In this document: positions 1 through 5,812 of the stretch, piece by piece
Layout of the letters: the number at the start of each line of letters is the position of its first letter
How positions within the stretch are numbered: the first letter of the stretch is position 1
NCBI GenBank assembly: GCA_947176475.1
Contig: CAMWQX010000063.1
Location: 1-6,694 of the forward strand
DNA: 6,694 nucleotides
Reading direction: 5' to 3'
Source: an uncultured Bacillota bacterium
Lineage (GTDB): Bacteria > Bacillota_I > Bacilli_A > RF39 > UBA660
The notes under the pieces: generated by a model
The model's database searches: none
Told to the model about the DNA's origin: nothing
Seen by the model: only the letters and a program-made list of their open reading frames with translations
Program-made: the position numbers and the translations under genes

Positions 1-2177
1 ATATTGTATGTTGTAATCATACTATCTTTAAATATCTTACGAGCATATTTTCTTGCTATCATCTGTGACATAATAATTAATACAAGATAAACAATTATAA
101 AATGATATATTTTTAAGAAACTTATGGCATTTCTTAAAGCCTCAATATTAATTACTCCCATATGTGTTAAAGCAATTAATCCAAGAGTAATAATAAATCC
201 AATCGTTGCATCTATAAATAATTCTATATTAACTAATTGTTTATTTAATTTAACATTACCACCTAACATACGCACAACAGCAAAATATGTTACTCGGCTC
301 TTTAATACCAAATAAATTATATAATAAGAAACCCCAAATAGAATAAATATGACAAATCCCATCATAAAGTAACTCATTACTCTAAATATAGCCAATAGTT
401 CATTAGATATATATCCGGAATCTTTAACCGCATAAGCATTATATCCCATGTCATTAAGTTCTTTAATTAATTCATCAACATTATCAACATTATCCGCATA
501 AACACTCATTTGATATATTTGAGGATTAAGTACCCCCTCTAAATCTTTAGGATTAACGGTTATGTCATAATAGTTTTCAAATCCAAGAACCTTTTTAGAT
601 GTCTCCGAAGTATAAGTCTTACTAACAACCAAATCCTTGCTAAATGAACTATATATAGAACTTGCTTCAATATTTAAAGTTTTTCCCACTGCATTATCTA
701 CATTAATATATTCTGTATTAACATAAACTTCCCCTGATGGAACTTTATTTGATAGAAAAATTGATGAAGCTGCTCTTCCCTTTAAAGAAAATTTACCTAC
801 TTTAATAACAACATCATTGCGACTCAAGATATAGCCATTTTTAATATAATCCATTACCTTATTGCCAACATAGAATGTATGATCCAAAGTTTTATCGTCA
901 TAAGAAATTCCTACAACCTTAACTTTTTCTCCATATCCCATTCCTTCTTCACTTAAATATAAATCACCAAATACATCAAACCATCCATCTAAATAATAGG
1001 ACGACACATCAAAATGATCCTTATTGGTAACTACAACTATTTCATTTTCATCTTCTGGCATTCTTCCTTGATCAATATTCCCCTTAAAAGAACTAATTGA
1101 TTTAACTGCCCCTTCAACATAATAATAAGAATCACCAAATTGCATATCAATCATTATGTCATCTAAATAATCATTAACTTTTAAATTAGCAACCTCTTTT
1201 AAATTCTTAACTTTATTTAAATCGCCATCTAAAATTTCACTTTTATCCTTTTTATTGACAATTATTCTCTCTGGTGCCTTATCATTAAATACACTATAAA
1301 CCGTATCTAAAAATTCCGAATACTCATCACTCTTAAATGAAGCATATTCTCCTAAAAGCGTAATTGTTACAATGATAAATACAGCTAAAGTAATTAAAAA
1401 CTTAGGTAATACATTAAAGGCATTTCTTATCGATAATAATACTTTAGATGCAAAACTCATCTTTTTATATGTTGACTCTTTAGCTTCGCAAGCTTCTGTT
1501 CTACTTACCTTTTTATCTTCTATTAATTTACCATCATGCATTCTTAATATTCTTGTCGCATATGGGCTGACTTGTTCAAAATTATGTGTAACGACAATAA
1601 CTAATTTATCTTTGCTAATCTCATTTAATAACTCAAATATTGCCTTAGCTGATGCTTGATCTAAGTTACCCGTTGGTTCATCAGCTACGATAATGGGTGT
1701 TTCTTTAGCTAAAGCTCTCGCAATTGCGACTCTTTGCTTCTGTCCACCACTTAATTTCGATACCTTTTTATTTCTTAGTTCCCATAGACCAACTTTCTTT
1801 AATATTTCATCTACGCGCTTTTTACTACCTTTAGAACTATTACCATTTATTAATAATACCAATTCCACATTTTGTCTAACAGAATAGGAGTTAACTAAAT
1901 TAAATGCTTGGAAGATGTTTGCTACATACTTACGACGATATTCTTCAAAGTCTTCTTCAGCATAATGGCTTGTCTCCTCCCCATTAATATACATCTCTCC
2001 TTCTTCATAAGAATCTAATCCACTTATAACATTCAAAAGCGTTGATTTACCACTTCCCGATTCACCTAAAATAGCAACAAATTCACCCATATTAAATTCT
2101 GTACTAACTTTAGTAAAACCTGTACCAATAACACCATTGTTATAATAAATTTTGGATACTTTATCTAATTTTATCAT
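1..2177 (-). CDS. MacB-type ABC transporter, fused ATPase and FtsX-like permease (3' end outside window)
   Basis: This is an ATP-driven membrane transporter half with the nucleotide-binding domain fused in front of its permease. About 725 residues are visible. ATPase domain, residues 1-220: Walker A GESGSGKST (38-46), Q-loop Q90, signature LSGGQ (142-146), Walker B and catalytic glutamate VADEPTGNLD (164-173, E167), and H198. Permease: helix 1 about 257-276, then a large extracytoplasmic MacB-like domain (about 280-590, with the family-like stretch GRMPEDENEIVV near 371-382), then three helices near 594-624, 650-673 and 687-706. The reading ends at KDSMITTYN, close to where this family usually stops, so only a few residues are probably missing. 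The start at 2177 follows GGTGAT, and an in-frame TAA lies at 2196-2198. No separate membrane-fusion or outer-membrane partner is seen. The substrate (peptide, macrolide or lipid) cannot be told from sequence. Confidence 0.9.
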   Translation of the reverse strand, partial: MIKLDKVSKIYYNNGVIGTGFTKVSTEFNMGEFVAILGESGSGKSTLLNVISGLDSYEEGEMYINGEETSHYAEEDFEEYRRKYVANIFQAFNLVNSYSVRQNVELVLLINGNSSKGSKKRVDEILKKVGLWELRNKKVSKLSGGQKQRVAIARALAKETPIIVADEPTGNLDQASAKAIFELLNEISKDKLVIVVTHNFEQVSPYATRILRMHDGKLIEDKKVSRTEACEAKESTYKKMSFASKVLLSIRNAFNVLPKFLITLAVFIIVTITLLGEYASFKSDEYSEFLDTVYSVFNDKAPERIIVNKKDKSEILDGDLNKVKNLKEVANLKVNDYLDDIMIDMQFGDSYYYVEGAVKSISSFKGNIDQGRMPEDENEIVVVTNKDHFDVSSYYLDGWFDVFGDLYLSEEGMGYGEKVKVVGISYDDKTLDHTFYVGNKVMDYIKNGYILSRNDVVIKVGKFSLKGRAASSIFLSNKVPSGEVYVNTEYINVDNAVGKTLNIEASSIYSSFSKDLVVSKTYTSETSKKVLGFENYYDITVNPKDLEGVLNPQIYQMSVYADNVDNVDELIKELNDMGYNAYAVKDSGYISNELLAIFRVMSYFMMGFVIFILFGVSYYIIYLVLKSRVTYFAVVRMLGGNVKLNKQLVNIELFIDATIGFIITLGLIALTHMGVINIEALRNAISFLKIYHFIIVYLVLIIMSQMIARKYARKIFKDSMITTYN

Positions 2178-2194
2178 ATCATCACCACTACTTA

Positions 2195-2200
2195 ATTATA
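2195..2200 (-). promoter_or_regulatory. Probable -10 box of the ABC transporter gene
   Basis: An exact TATAAT reads on the minus strand 17 bases before the transporter ATG. No good -35 exists at normal spacing: the hexamer at 17 bases is TGGTAT, and TTGTGG lies 20 bases away. Expected initiation near 2188 would give a leader of about 11 bases that starts almost at the GGTGAT ribosome-binding site. The weak -35 could mean an activated promoter or a chance -10 match. Confidence 0.4.
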
Positions 2201-2224
2201 CACCCAATAACACGCATATACCAC

Positions 2225-2255
2225 AAAAAAAGGCTTTAGAATATCTAAAACCTTT
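2225..2255 (-). terminator. Intrinsic terminator overlapping the stop codon of the 234-residue gene
   Basis: On the minus strand AAAGGTTTTAGA (2255-2244) pairs with TCTAAAGCCTTT (2240-2229): 12 pairs including one U-G wobble, with a three-base loop. The final T-run is seven bases, of which four lie beyond the stem. The TAG stop (2247-2245) is inside the 5' arm, so the hairpin is partly coding sequence. Confidence 0.88.
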
Positions 2256-2949
2256 CAGTAAAACGATAAACATTATTACTTGGACTCTTTAAAAGTCTTA
2301 TTGGATGCTTCTTGCCATTATAAGTTACAAAATCATAGACCATTTTCCAAGCCACTAGTTTTTTTTCATCTGATGCATCTTGATACATTGCTATAACTAA
2401 ATCACGTTCTTCTTGACTTATAGGTACTTGTTCAATTAAAGCATCAAAACTATTTTCTTCATTTTCTTTATTGTTTGTTTTATCAACTAACATAGAAGGT
2501 TTTCTTATCTCTTCCACTCTAAGAGGTACTTTAGTTTCAAAATTAATAAAAGTTGGCATTACATCTCTTCCTGGAACGGATACTTGTACATTAATTGAAA
2601 CATTTTTTTCCGCTTTAGCAGAGTTTTCCCCTCTTTTTTTCTTCTTTCCTTCAATTCTTCTTTGAGTATCAGCAATTTGCTGGGCATCCCTTTGCTCTTT
2701 TTCTTTTTTATAATTACGAAGAGATATACTTAAACTAAAGAATTCCAAACTATTATCCCAAAATATTTCCTTTGTTTTTTGAATAAATTCTTTATCTTCC
2801 TTTAATCTATCAGACACTCTATCAAATTCCGATGCTACCTTTCGCAACTTAAATACTTCTAACATAAAATCAGCATCATCTCTTAATTTCGTTAATATCA
2901 AAGGATCTTTTATCTCCCTATTAACATATTGCATTAAAATATCACTCAT
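2245..2949 (-). CDS. Unrecognised 234-residue protein, possibly DUF4116-like
   Basis: I do not recognise a family with confidence. The N-terminal segment (residues 15-62) has two acidic-aromatic helical repeats, LRDDADFMLEVFK (22-34) and LKEDKEFIQKTK (49-60). These loosely resemble DUF4116 repeats of the form LKxDKEFVLEAVK, although the spacing here is 27 residues rather than about 25. A highly charged, probably coiled or disordered stretch (about 78-118, rich in K, R, E and Q) follows, then a beta-like segment around VSINVQVSVPG and a helical C-terminus. There is no signal peptide or membrane helix, so it is probably cytoplasmic. The ATG at 2949 has a GGGGT site five bases upstream; a second ATG at 2934 is a possible alternative. 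A consensus promoter precedes the gene and a terminator overlaps its stop, so it should be transcribed alone, perhaps with some read-through from the nuclease gene. Existence of the gene is well supported; its role is unknown. Confidence 0.8.
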   Translation of the reverse strand: MSDILMQYVNREIKDPLILTKLRDDADFMLEVFKLRKVASEFDRVSDRLKEDKEFIQKTKEIFWDNSLEFFSLSISLRNYKKEKEQRDAQQIADTQRRIEGKKKKRGENSAKAEKNVSINVQVSVPGRDVMPTFINFETKVPLRVEEIRKPSMLVDKTNNKENEENSFDALIEQVPISQEERDLVIAMYQDASDEKKLVAWKMVYDFVTYNGKKHPIRLLKSPSNNVYRFTERF

Positions 2950-2982
2950 ATTTACCCCATCAATTCATTAATTTCGACGCCT

Positions 2983-3011
2983 ATTATATTAAAAGCCATG
3001 ACTATTGTCAA
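2983..3011 (-). promoter_or_regulatory. Perfect-consensus sigma-A-type promoter of the 234-residue gene
   Basis: TTGACA (3011-3006) and TATAAT (2988-2983) are separated by exactly 17 bases on the minus strand, matching the vegetative consensus in both hexamers and spacing. Initiation is expected near 2976, giving a leader of about 27 bases. It lies just after the nuclease stop codon. Confidence 0.88.
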
Positions 3012-3026
3012 ATTTCCCAACAATAA

Positions 3027-3719
3027 TTATTTCTTCTTACCTTTTTTCGATGCCTTAACAGCAACTAATGCTAAACATAAAATAATCAATGCAGGAACAT
3101 ATGTTGTTTCATCAATCATATCTTCCAATATTACAATTAAATCATCATCTTTTTTAGATGTCTTTTTCTTTGTAGTCTTCTTACTTGTAGATTCACTTGC
3201 TGCCTTTGTCGTCTTATTGCTCTTTGTCTGGCAATAACCCTCTTCTCGGTTTCCACTCCAAATACCTAATTTCGCGTCTTTAGCTTTACTTTGTACTTCA
3301 CATAGATGATCAACAAATTCATATTTACTATAAATATATGCAACTTCTGCATAACCTTTACTTATTAAATCCTCTTGTAACAATACATCATCGACATATA
3401 TCCAAGCAAGACCTCTTCCGTACTTATCTGTCTTTGTACTCTTTTCATCATAAGCAATTTCTAATCTTTTAGCATTTGTAAGTTTCTCACAAGTATAAGT
3501 ACTTGCTACTTTCCCACCTTCTTCTTCTCCCTTCGTTGGATGAACTGTCTCAGGAGTATCTATTGCTAAAAAGCGAAATTTAATCTCTTCTTCTCCCACT
3601 TTCAAAACGGCTGTATCTCCATCGACACATTTTACCAAACTAACCTCTTGTCTCTCACTCGCTTTAACTCCACTTAAAAAACTAAAAAAGACAATAAACA
3701 CCCATAAATACTTCTTCAT
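3027..3719 (-). CDS. Exported, membrane-anchored thermonuclease (staphylococcal nuclease family)
   Basis: This is a calcium-dependent phosphodiesterase of the SNase family, which cleaves DNA and RNA; here it is predicted to act outside the cell. An N-terminal signal peptide (about 1-20, MKKYLWVFIVFF then VKA) is followed by the catalytic domain (about 25-157). Residues aligning with the S. aureus enzyme's active site are all present: D35 in VDGDT, R49 in FRFLAIDTPE, D54, E57, and R102 in DKYGRGLAWIY. Family-typical KLGIW sits at 150-154. Four cysteines (31, 77, 140, 163) could form disulfides after export. After residue 165 comes a Lys/Ser/Thr-rich linker (166-190), then a hydrophobic helix (about 207-221) and a basic tail KASKKGKKK. 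This is the layout of a C-terminal membrane anchor with the catalytic domain outside. The ATG follows GGAGGT at 3728-3723. There is no promoter of its own; the leader is occupied by the terminator of the upstream gene. Plausible roles are nucleotide scavenging or degrading extracellular DNA. Confidence 0.93.
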   Translation of the reverse strand: MKKYLWVFIVFFSFLSGVKASERQEVSLVKCVDGDTAVLKVGEEEIKFRFLAIDTPETVHPTKGEEEGGKVASTYTCEKLTNAKRLEIAYDEKSTKTDKYGRGLAWIYVDDVLLQEDLISKGYAEVAYIYSKYEFVDHLCEVQSKAKDAKLGIWSGNREEGYCQTKSNKTTKAASESTSKKTTKKKTSKKDDDLIVILEDMIDETTYVPALIILCLALVAVKASKKGKKK

Positions 3720-3728
3720 AAAACCTCC

Positions 3729-3760
3729 AAAAAAGAAGTAATATTAACTATTACTTCTTT
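3729..3760 (-). terminator. Hairpin terminator abutting the nuclease ribosome-binding site
   Basis: On the minus strand AAAGAAGTAATA (3760-3749) pairs perfectly over 12 bases with TATTACTTCTTT (3743-3732), loop GTTAA, in a six-base T-run of which three bases lie beyond the stem. The TAA stop of the upstream membrane protein is in the loop (3746-3744). The T-run ends at 3729 and GGAGG of the nuclease gene begins at 3728, leaving no space. The short unpaired U-tail may make it leaky, so it could work as a partial terminator or attenuator. Confidence 0.75.
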
Positions 3761-4211
3761 GCATCTTCTTTAAAACAATTCTTTGTATTACTATATAAAG
3801 GAAAAAATAAGTAATACAAGCAATTAATATCGTCATAGCTATTTTCGAATTATTAATCAATTCCCCACATTTTAAAGCACTTTCTAACTCTTCATTACAA
3901 GAAGATTTAGTCTTCGTTATATAATAGACATTTACCCATAATAGCACAAATATTGTCGAAGCACCTGTTATTATATGATTAATAAGGGGCATCTTAAATA
4001 CATGTTCCATCAAATAAGCTATTCCATAAATCGCTGCTATATTAAATAACACAAGTATTGTTGTTACTAACATCGTTACCAATCCGCCTACACTTGCAAA
4101 TCTTACAACTATAAAACGATAATAAAGTAAAAGAGAAAATATTGTAAGTAAAGGAACACATATAAATTGATATAGTATAGCATAATATTCATTAATTAAT
4201 TTACGCTTCAT
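3744..4211 (-). CDS. Unrecognised four-helix membrane protein, 155 residues
   Basis: I do not recognise the family. From the ATG at 4211 the protein begins MKRKLINEYY and has four predicted membrane helices near residues 11-31, 41-68, 79-98 and 123-143. It ends in a basic tail (VLKKMQRSNS), which fits both termini inside. That topology puts the loop between helices 3 and 4 outside; it contains C105 and C115, which could form a disulfide. The open frame extends upstream to an ATG at 4256, but that codon lies between the -35 and -10 of the gene's promoter, while the ATG at 4211 follows an AGGAGAGGG site. The shorter start is therefore preferred. The stop lies in a terminator hairpin, and the next gene downstream encodes the exported nuclease. 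A functional link between the two is only positional. Confidence 0.8.
   Translation of the reverse strand: MKRKLINEYYAILYQFICVPLLTIFSLLLYYRFIVVRFASVGGLVTMLVTTILVLFNIAAIYGIAYLMEHVFKMPLINHIITGASTIFVLLWVNVYYITKTKSSCNEELESALKCGELINNSKIAMTILIACITYFFLYIVIQRIVLKKMQRSNS
3783..3819. repeat. 9-bp inverted repeat inside the four-helix membrane protein gene
   Basis: TTGTATTAC (3783-3791) and its exact reverse complement GTAATACAA (3811-3819) are separated by 19 bases within the helix-4 coding region. On the minus strand a possible promoter, TTGTAT (3819-3814), 18 bases, TATAGT (3795-3790), lies over the two arms. It could serve the nuclease gene. Such repeats are expected by chance in AT-rich DNA, so support is weak. 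Confidence 0.2.
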
Positions 4212-4215
4212 TTTA

Positions 4216-4224
4216 CCCTCTCCT
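4216..4224 (-). promoter_or_regulatory. Ribosome-binding site that sets the start of the four-helix protein
   Basis: AGGAGAGGG on the minus strand ends four bases before the ATG at 4211. The upstream in-frame ATG at 4256 has only a weak GAAAG before it and would precede the predicted transcription start, so this site decides the start. Confidence 0.8.
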
Positions 4225-4235
4225 ATTCTAATTAA

Positions 4236-4264
4236 ATTATATATTATTTTCGTCATTCTTTCAA
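4236..4264 (-). promoter_or_regulatory. Near-consensus promoter of the four-helix membrane protein gene
   Basis: TTGAAA (4264-4259) and TATAAT (4241-4236) are exactly 17 bases apart on the minus strand. Initiation is expected near 4229, giving a leader of about 18 bases to the ATG at 4211. The -35 starts two bases after the T-run of the preceding gene's terminator. Confidence 0.82.
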
Positions 4265-4265
4265 G

Positions 4266-4300
4266 AAAAAAGAGAAATACTATAAGTGTTTGTATTTCTC
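4266..4300 (-). terminator. Intrinsic terminator spanning the stop codon of the 277-residue gene
   Basis: On the minus strand GAGAAATAC (4300-4292) pairs over nine bases with GTATTTCTC (4280-4272), with an 11-base loop, followed by six Ts (4271-4266). The TAG stop (4282-4280) straddles the loop and 3' arm, so the last codons of the gene form the 5' arm. Confidence 0.85.
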
Positions 4301-5113
4301 ATCATTTATCCATTTATCATAAAATTGTTCTAAATAAGTTTGATAATCTCGTGCTGCTCCAACATAGTCATCTTGATTCATCATCAATCGAACAACTTTT
4401 GTTAAAAGAACAGGATCCATATCTTTTCTTTGAGCACGTTCAAGTTCCATTATTTTTAATACCAACGGTCTTTCTACCGCTGGATTAATATCTAACTTTT
4501 CCTTATAAGGAAATACTAGTTTAAATATATTTCCATCATGAGGTAAATCATATAAACTTTTATCCGTTTTATGACGTGCTATGATGTTTTTTTTAAGTGG
4601 TTTATCGGACTTACAAACAAAAGTCAAATAATAATCAAAGGCTCCGGCATAAGGATCTTTATCCGTTGGGAGTAATAATGGTTGCATATCTTGAACGATA
4701 AAATAGTAATACTCTGGTTCATCTTTTAACGCATTGCAATAACTTTCCAACTCTAAATATTCAACTCTTTTAATTAATGTCCCTGAACTTCCATTTATAC
4801 GCCCATAAAAAAGATTAGTTTTCTCCTTCTTATCAGTTTTATAATATGGAATCACTGGTGGTAAATCTGTTATATCCTCTTTTAACATTAATAGACTACT
4901 AAAAGCATGTAAGAAACCCTCACAAGAACGATAATCTATCTCTTTAACAAAATATTTGCCCTTGCGTTTTAATATTTCAGCAAAGCAATACTCATTTAAT
5001 ACACGATCAAAGAAATAGAGATAATACTTATCTCCAATCGCATCATGTTTTAGATATTCTATTTCACATGGATGCAACATTCCTGATTTTGTACTTAAAT
5101 ATATTTCTCTCAT
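4280..5113 (-). CDS. Unrecognised 277-residue soluble protein
   Basis: I do not recognise a family. The protein has no signal peptide and no membrane helix and is rich in tyrosine, lysine and aspartate, which suggests a cytoplasmic globular protein. The first 80 residues look beta-rich (YLSTKSG, KYYLYFFDRVLNEYCFAEIL, KGKYFVKEIDYRS). A central part has mixed segments, including two prolines in a row (DLPPVIPYY, near residue 85). The last 60 residues look helical (PLVLKIMELERAQRKD, then VLLTKVVRLMM and YVGAARDYQTYLEQFYDKW). No catalytic motif is evident. The ATG follows AGAGGA at 5125-5120 with good spacing. An exact TATAAT lies 17 bases upstream of the start, but the upstream DUF308 gene has no clear terminator, so co-transcription with it is also possible. 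The gene ends in its own terminator. Confidence 0.8.
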   Translation of the reverse strand: MREIYLSTKSGMLHPCEIEYLKHDAIGDKYYLYFFDRVLNEYCFAEILKRKGKYFVKEIDYRSCEGFLHAFSSLLMLKEDITDLPPVIPYYKTDKKEKTNLFYGRINGSSGTLIKRVEYLELESYCNALKDEPEYYYFIVQDMQPLLLPTDKDPYAGAFDYYLTFVCKSDKPLKKNIIARHKTDKSLYDLPHDGNIFKLVFPYKEKLDINPAVERPLVLKIMELERAQRKDMDPVLLTKVVRLMMNQDDYVGAARDYQTYLEQFYDKWINDEKYKHL

Positions 5114-5130
5114 AATCTATCCTCTAGACG

Positions 5131-5136
5131 ATTATA
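5131..5136 (-). promoter_or_regulatory. Probable -10 box of the 277-residue gene
   Basis: An exact TATAAT reads on the minus strand in the short gap after the DUF308 stop codon. The hexamer 17 bases upstream (5159-5154, TTTAAT) matches TTGACA at only three of six positions and overlaps the DUF308 stop. Expected initiation near 5124 falls at the AGAGGA ribosome-binding site, giving a leader of roughly 11 bases. Confidence 0.45.
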
Positions 5137-5154
5137 CTTCATATATTAAAATAA

Positions 5155-5763
5155 TTAAACCTCTTTTTTGTCTTTTTTATCTTCTTTACTCTTTTTTTTC
5201 TTTTCCACAAAAGGCAACTCTTTAGCATCATCTAACGTTTTCATAATTGAACCCGCTTCAATAAGTTCAATTATCGAACTAATTGCTAATACAAGACCAA
5301 TAATTCTTAAGAAAGTTGCTGCTGATCCAAATGGATTGAATATTAATAATACACCTAAAGTCATACCCACTAAACCAACTACTAGATTATATTTCCATTT
5401 GTCTGATAACTCACGTAAGTTAAAGGCAAATTGAATCTTAAATACCGATTTTACTGCCACAAATATTCCCATCATAAGGGTAATAAATGTAACTAGTGCT
5501 GTTAAATTTAACATTAAGAATATTCCTACAGCTAAGAAAATTATTCCCAATATCAATGAAAGACTCATTATCTTATTTTCTCTTGGCATTCTTAAATATT
5601 CTACAAGTTGAAATACTCCCATTAAAATTGCAAATAAAGCAATAATAAATGTTATAAACTTTAAGGATGCATCAGGTGCAATCAATAAAACTAAACCTAG
5701 AATAAGTGTAAGTACACTACTTCCCATTAATCCTTTCTCTAATCTCTTTGCATTATCTACCAT
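5155..5763 (-). CDS. HdeD/DUF308-like six-helix membrane protein
   Basis: This is a small integral membrane protein with the repeated helix pattern of the HdeD/DUF308 family, whose biochemical role is poorly defined (HdeD of E. coli is linked to acid resistance). Six helices are predicted near residues 12-29, 35-55, 66-85, 88-108, 126-144 and 149-170. Three similar two-helix units each contain a family-like motif: LILGLVLLIAP (20-30), LILGIIFLAVGIFLML (70-85) and MTLGVLLIFNP (134-144). The tail (184-202) is lysine-rich, KKKKSKEDKKDKKEV, and probably cytoplasmic. A GTG at 5772 is in frame, but it is part of the AGGAAGTGAT ribosome-binding site and about five bases from the predicted transcription start, so the ATG at 5763 is preferred, giving 202 residues. 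A promoter lies just upstream. No terminator is seen after the stop, so transcripts may continue into the 277-residue gene. Confidence 0.78.
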   Translation of the reverse strand: MVDNAKRLEKGLMGSSVLTLILGLVLLIAPDASLKFITFIIALFAILMGVFQLVEYLRMPRENKIMSLSLILGIIFLAVGIFLMLNLTALVTFITLMMGIFVAVKSVFKIQFAFNLRELSDKWKYNLVVGLVGMTLGVLLIFNPFGSAATFLRIIGLVLAISSIIELIEAGSIMKTLDDAKELPFVEKKKKSKEDKKDKKEV

Positions 5764-5768
5764 AAATA

Positions 5769-5777
5769 TCACTTCCT
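5769..5777 (-). promoter_or_regulatory. Ribosome-binding site that sets the start of the DUF308 gene
   Basis: AGGAAGTGA on the minus strand matches the anti-Shine-Dalgarno partner well and sits at normal distance from the ATG at 5763. It overlaps the in-frame GTG at 5772, which is therefore unlikely to be the start. Confidence 0.75.
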
Positions 5778-5783
5778 AACTAT

Positions 5784-5812
5784 ATTATAAATGAAAAAAA
5801 GGTTTGTTACAA
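5784..5812 (-). promoter_or_regulatory. Promoter of the DUF308 gene, overlapping the upstream terminator
   Basis: TTGTAA (5812-5807, four of six consensus positions) and TATAAT (5789-5784) are exactly 17 bases apart. The -35 lies in the stem and loop of the preceding terminator and the spacer holds its 3' arm and T-run. Initiation is expected near 5777, at the first base of the ribosome-binding site, so the leader would be about 14 bases. Confidence 0.75.

Noticed and set aside
124..315. 63-codon plus-strand open frame
   Set aside because: It lies wholly opposite the permease part of the ABC transporter, has no ribosome-binding site, and its product looks like reverse-strand translation of membrane helices.
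1372..1887. Two plus-strand open frames of 95 and 64 codons
   Set aside because: They are opposite the ATPase domain and first membrane helix of the transporter, where Walker B, signature and H-loop are intact on the minus strand.
3003..3026. Six-base inverted repeat just after the nuclease stop codon (TATTGT and ACAATA)
   Set aside because: The stem is short with an 11-base loop and no T-run follows on the minus strand, so it is not a terminator; one arm simply contains the -35 of the next promoter.
2471..3237. Plus-strand open frames opposite the 234-residue and nuclease genes
   Set aside because: Their Phe/Leu-rich and Ser-rich products mirror lysine-rich minus-strand stretches; there is no ribosome-binding site, and the minus-strand genes are clearly real.
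5114..5157. AT-rich gap after the DUF308 gene as a terminator
   Set aside because: I could not find a stable stem followed by a T-run, so no terminator is called.
5168..5434. 88-codon plus-strand open frame opposite the DUF308 gene
   Set aside because: It is a shadow of the lysine-rich tail and helices 5-6 of the DUF308 protein, without translation signals.
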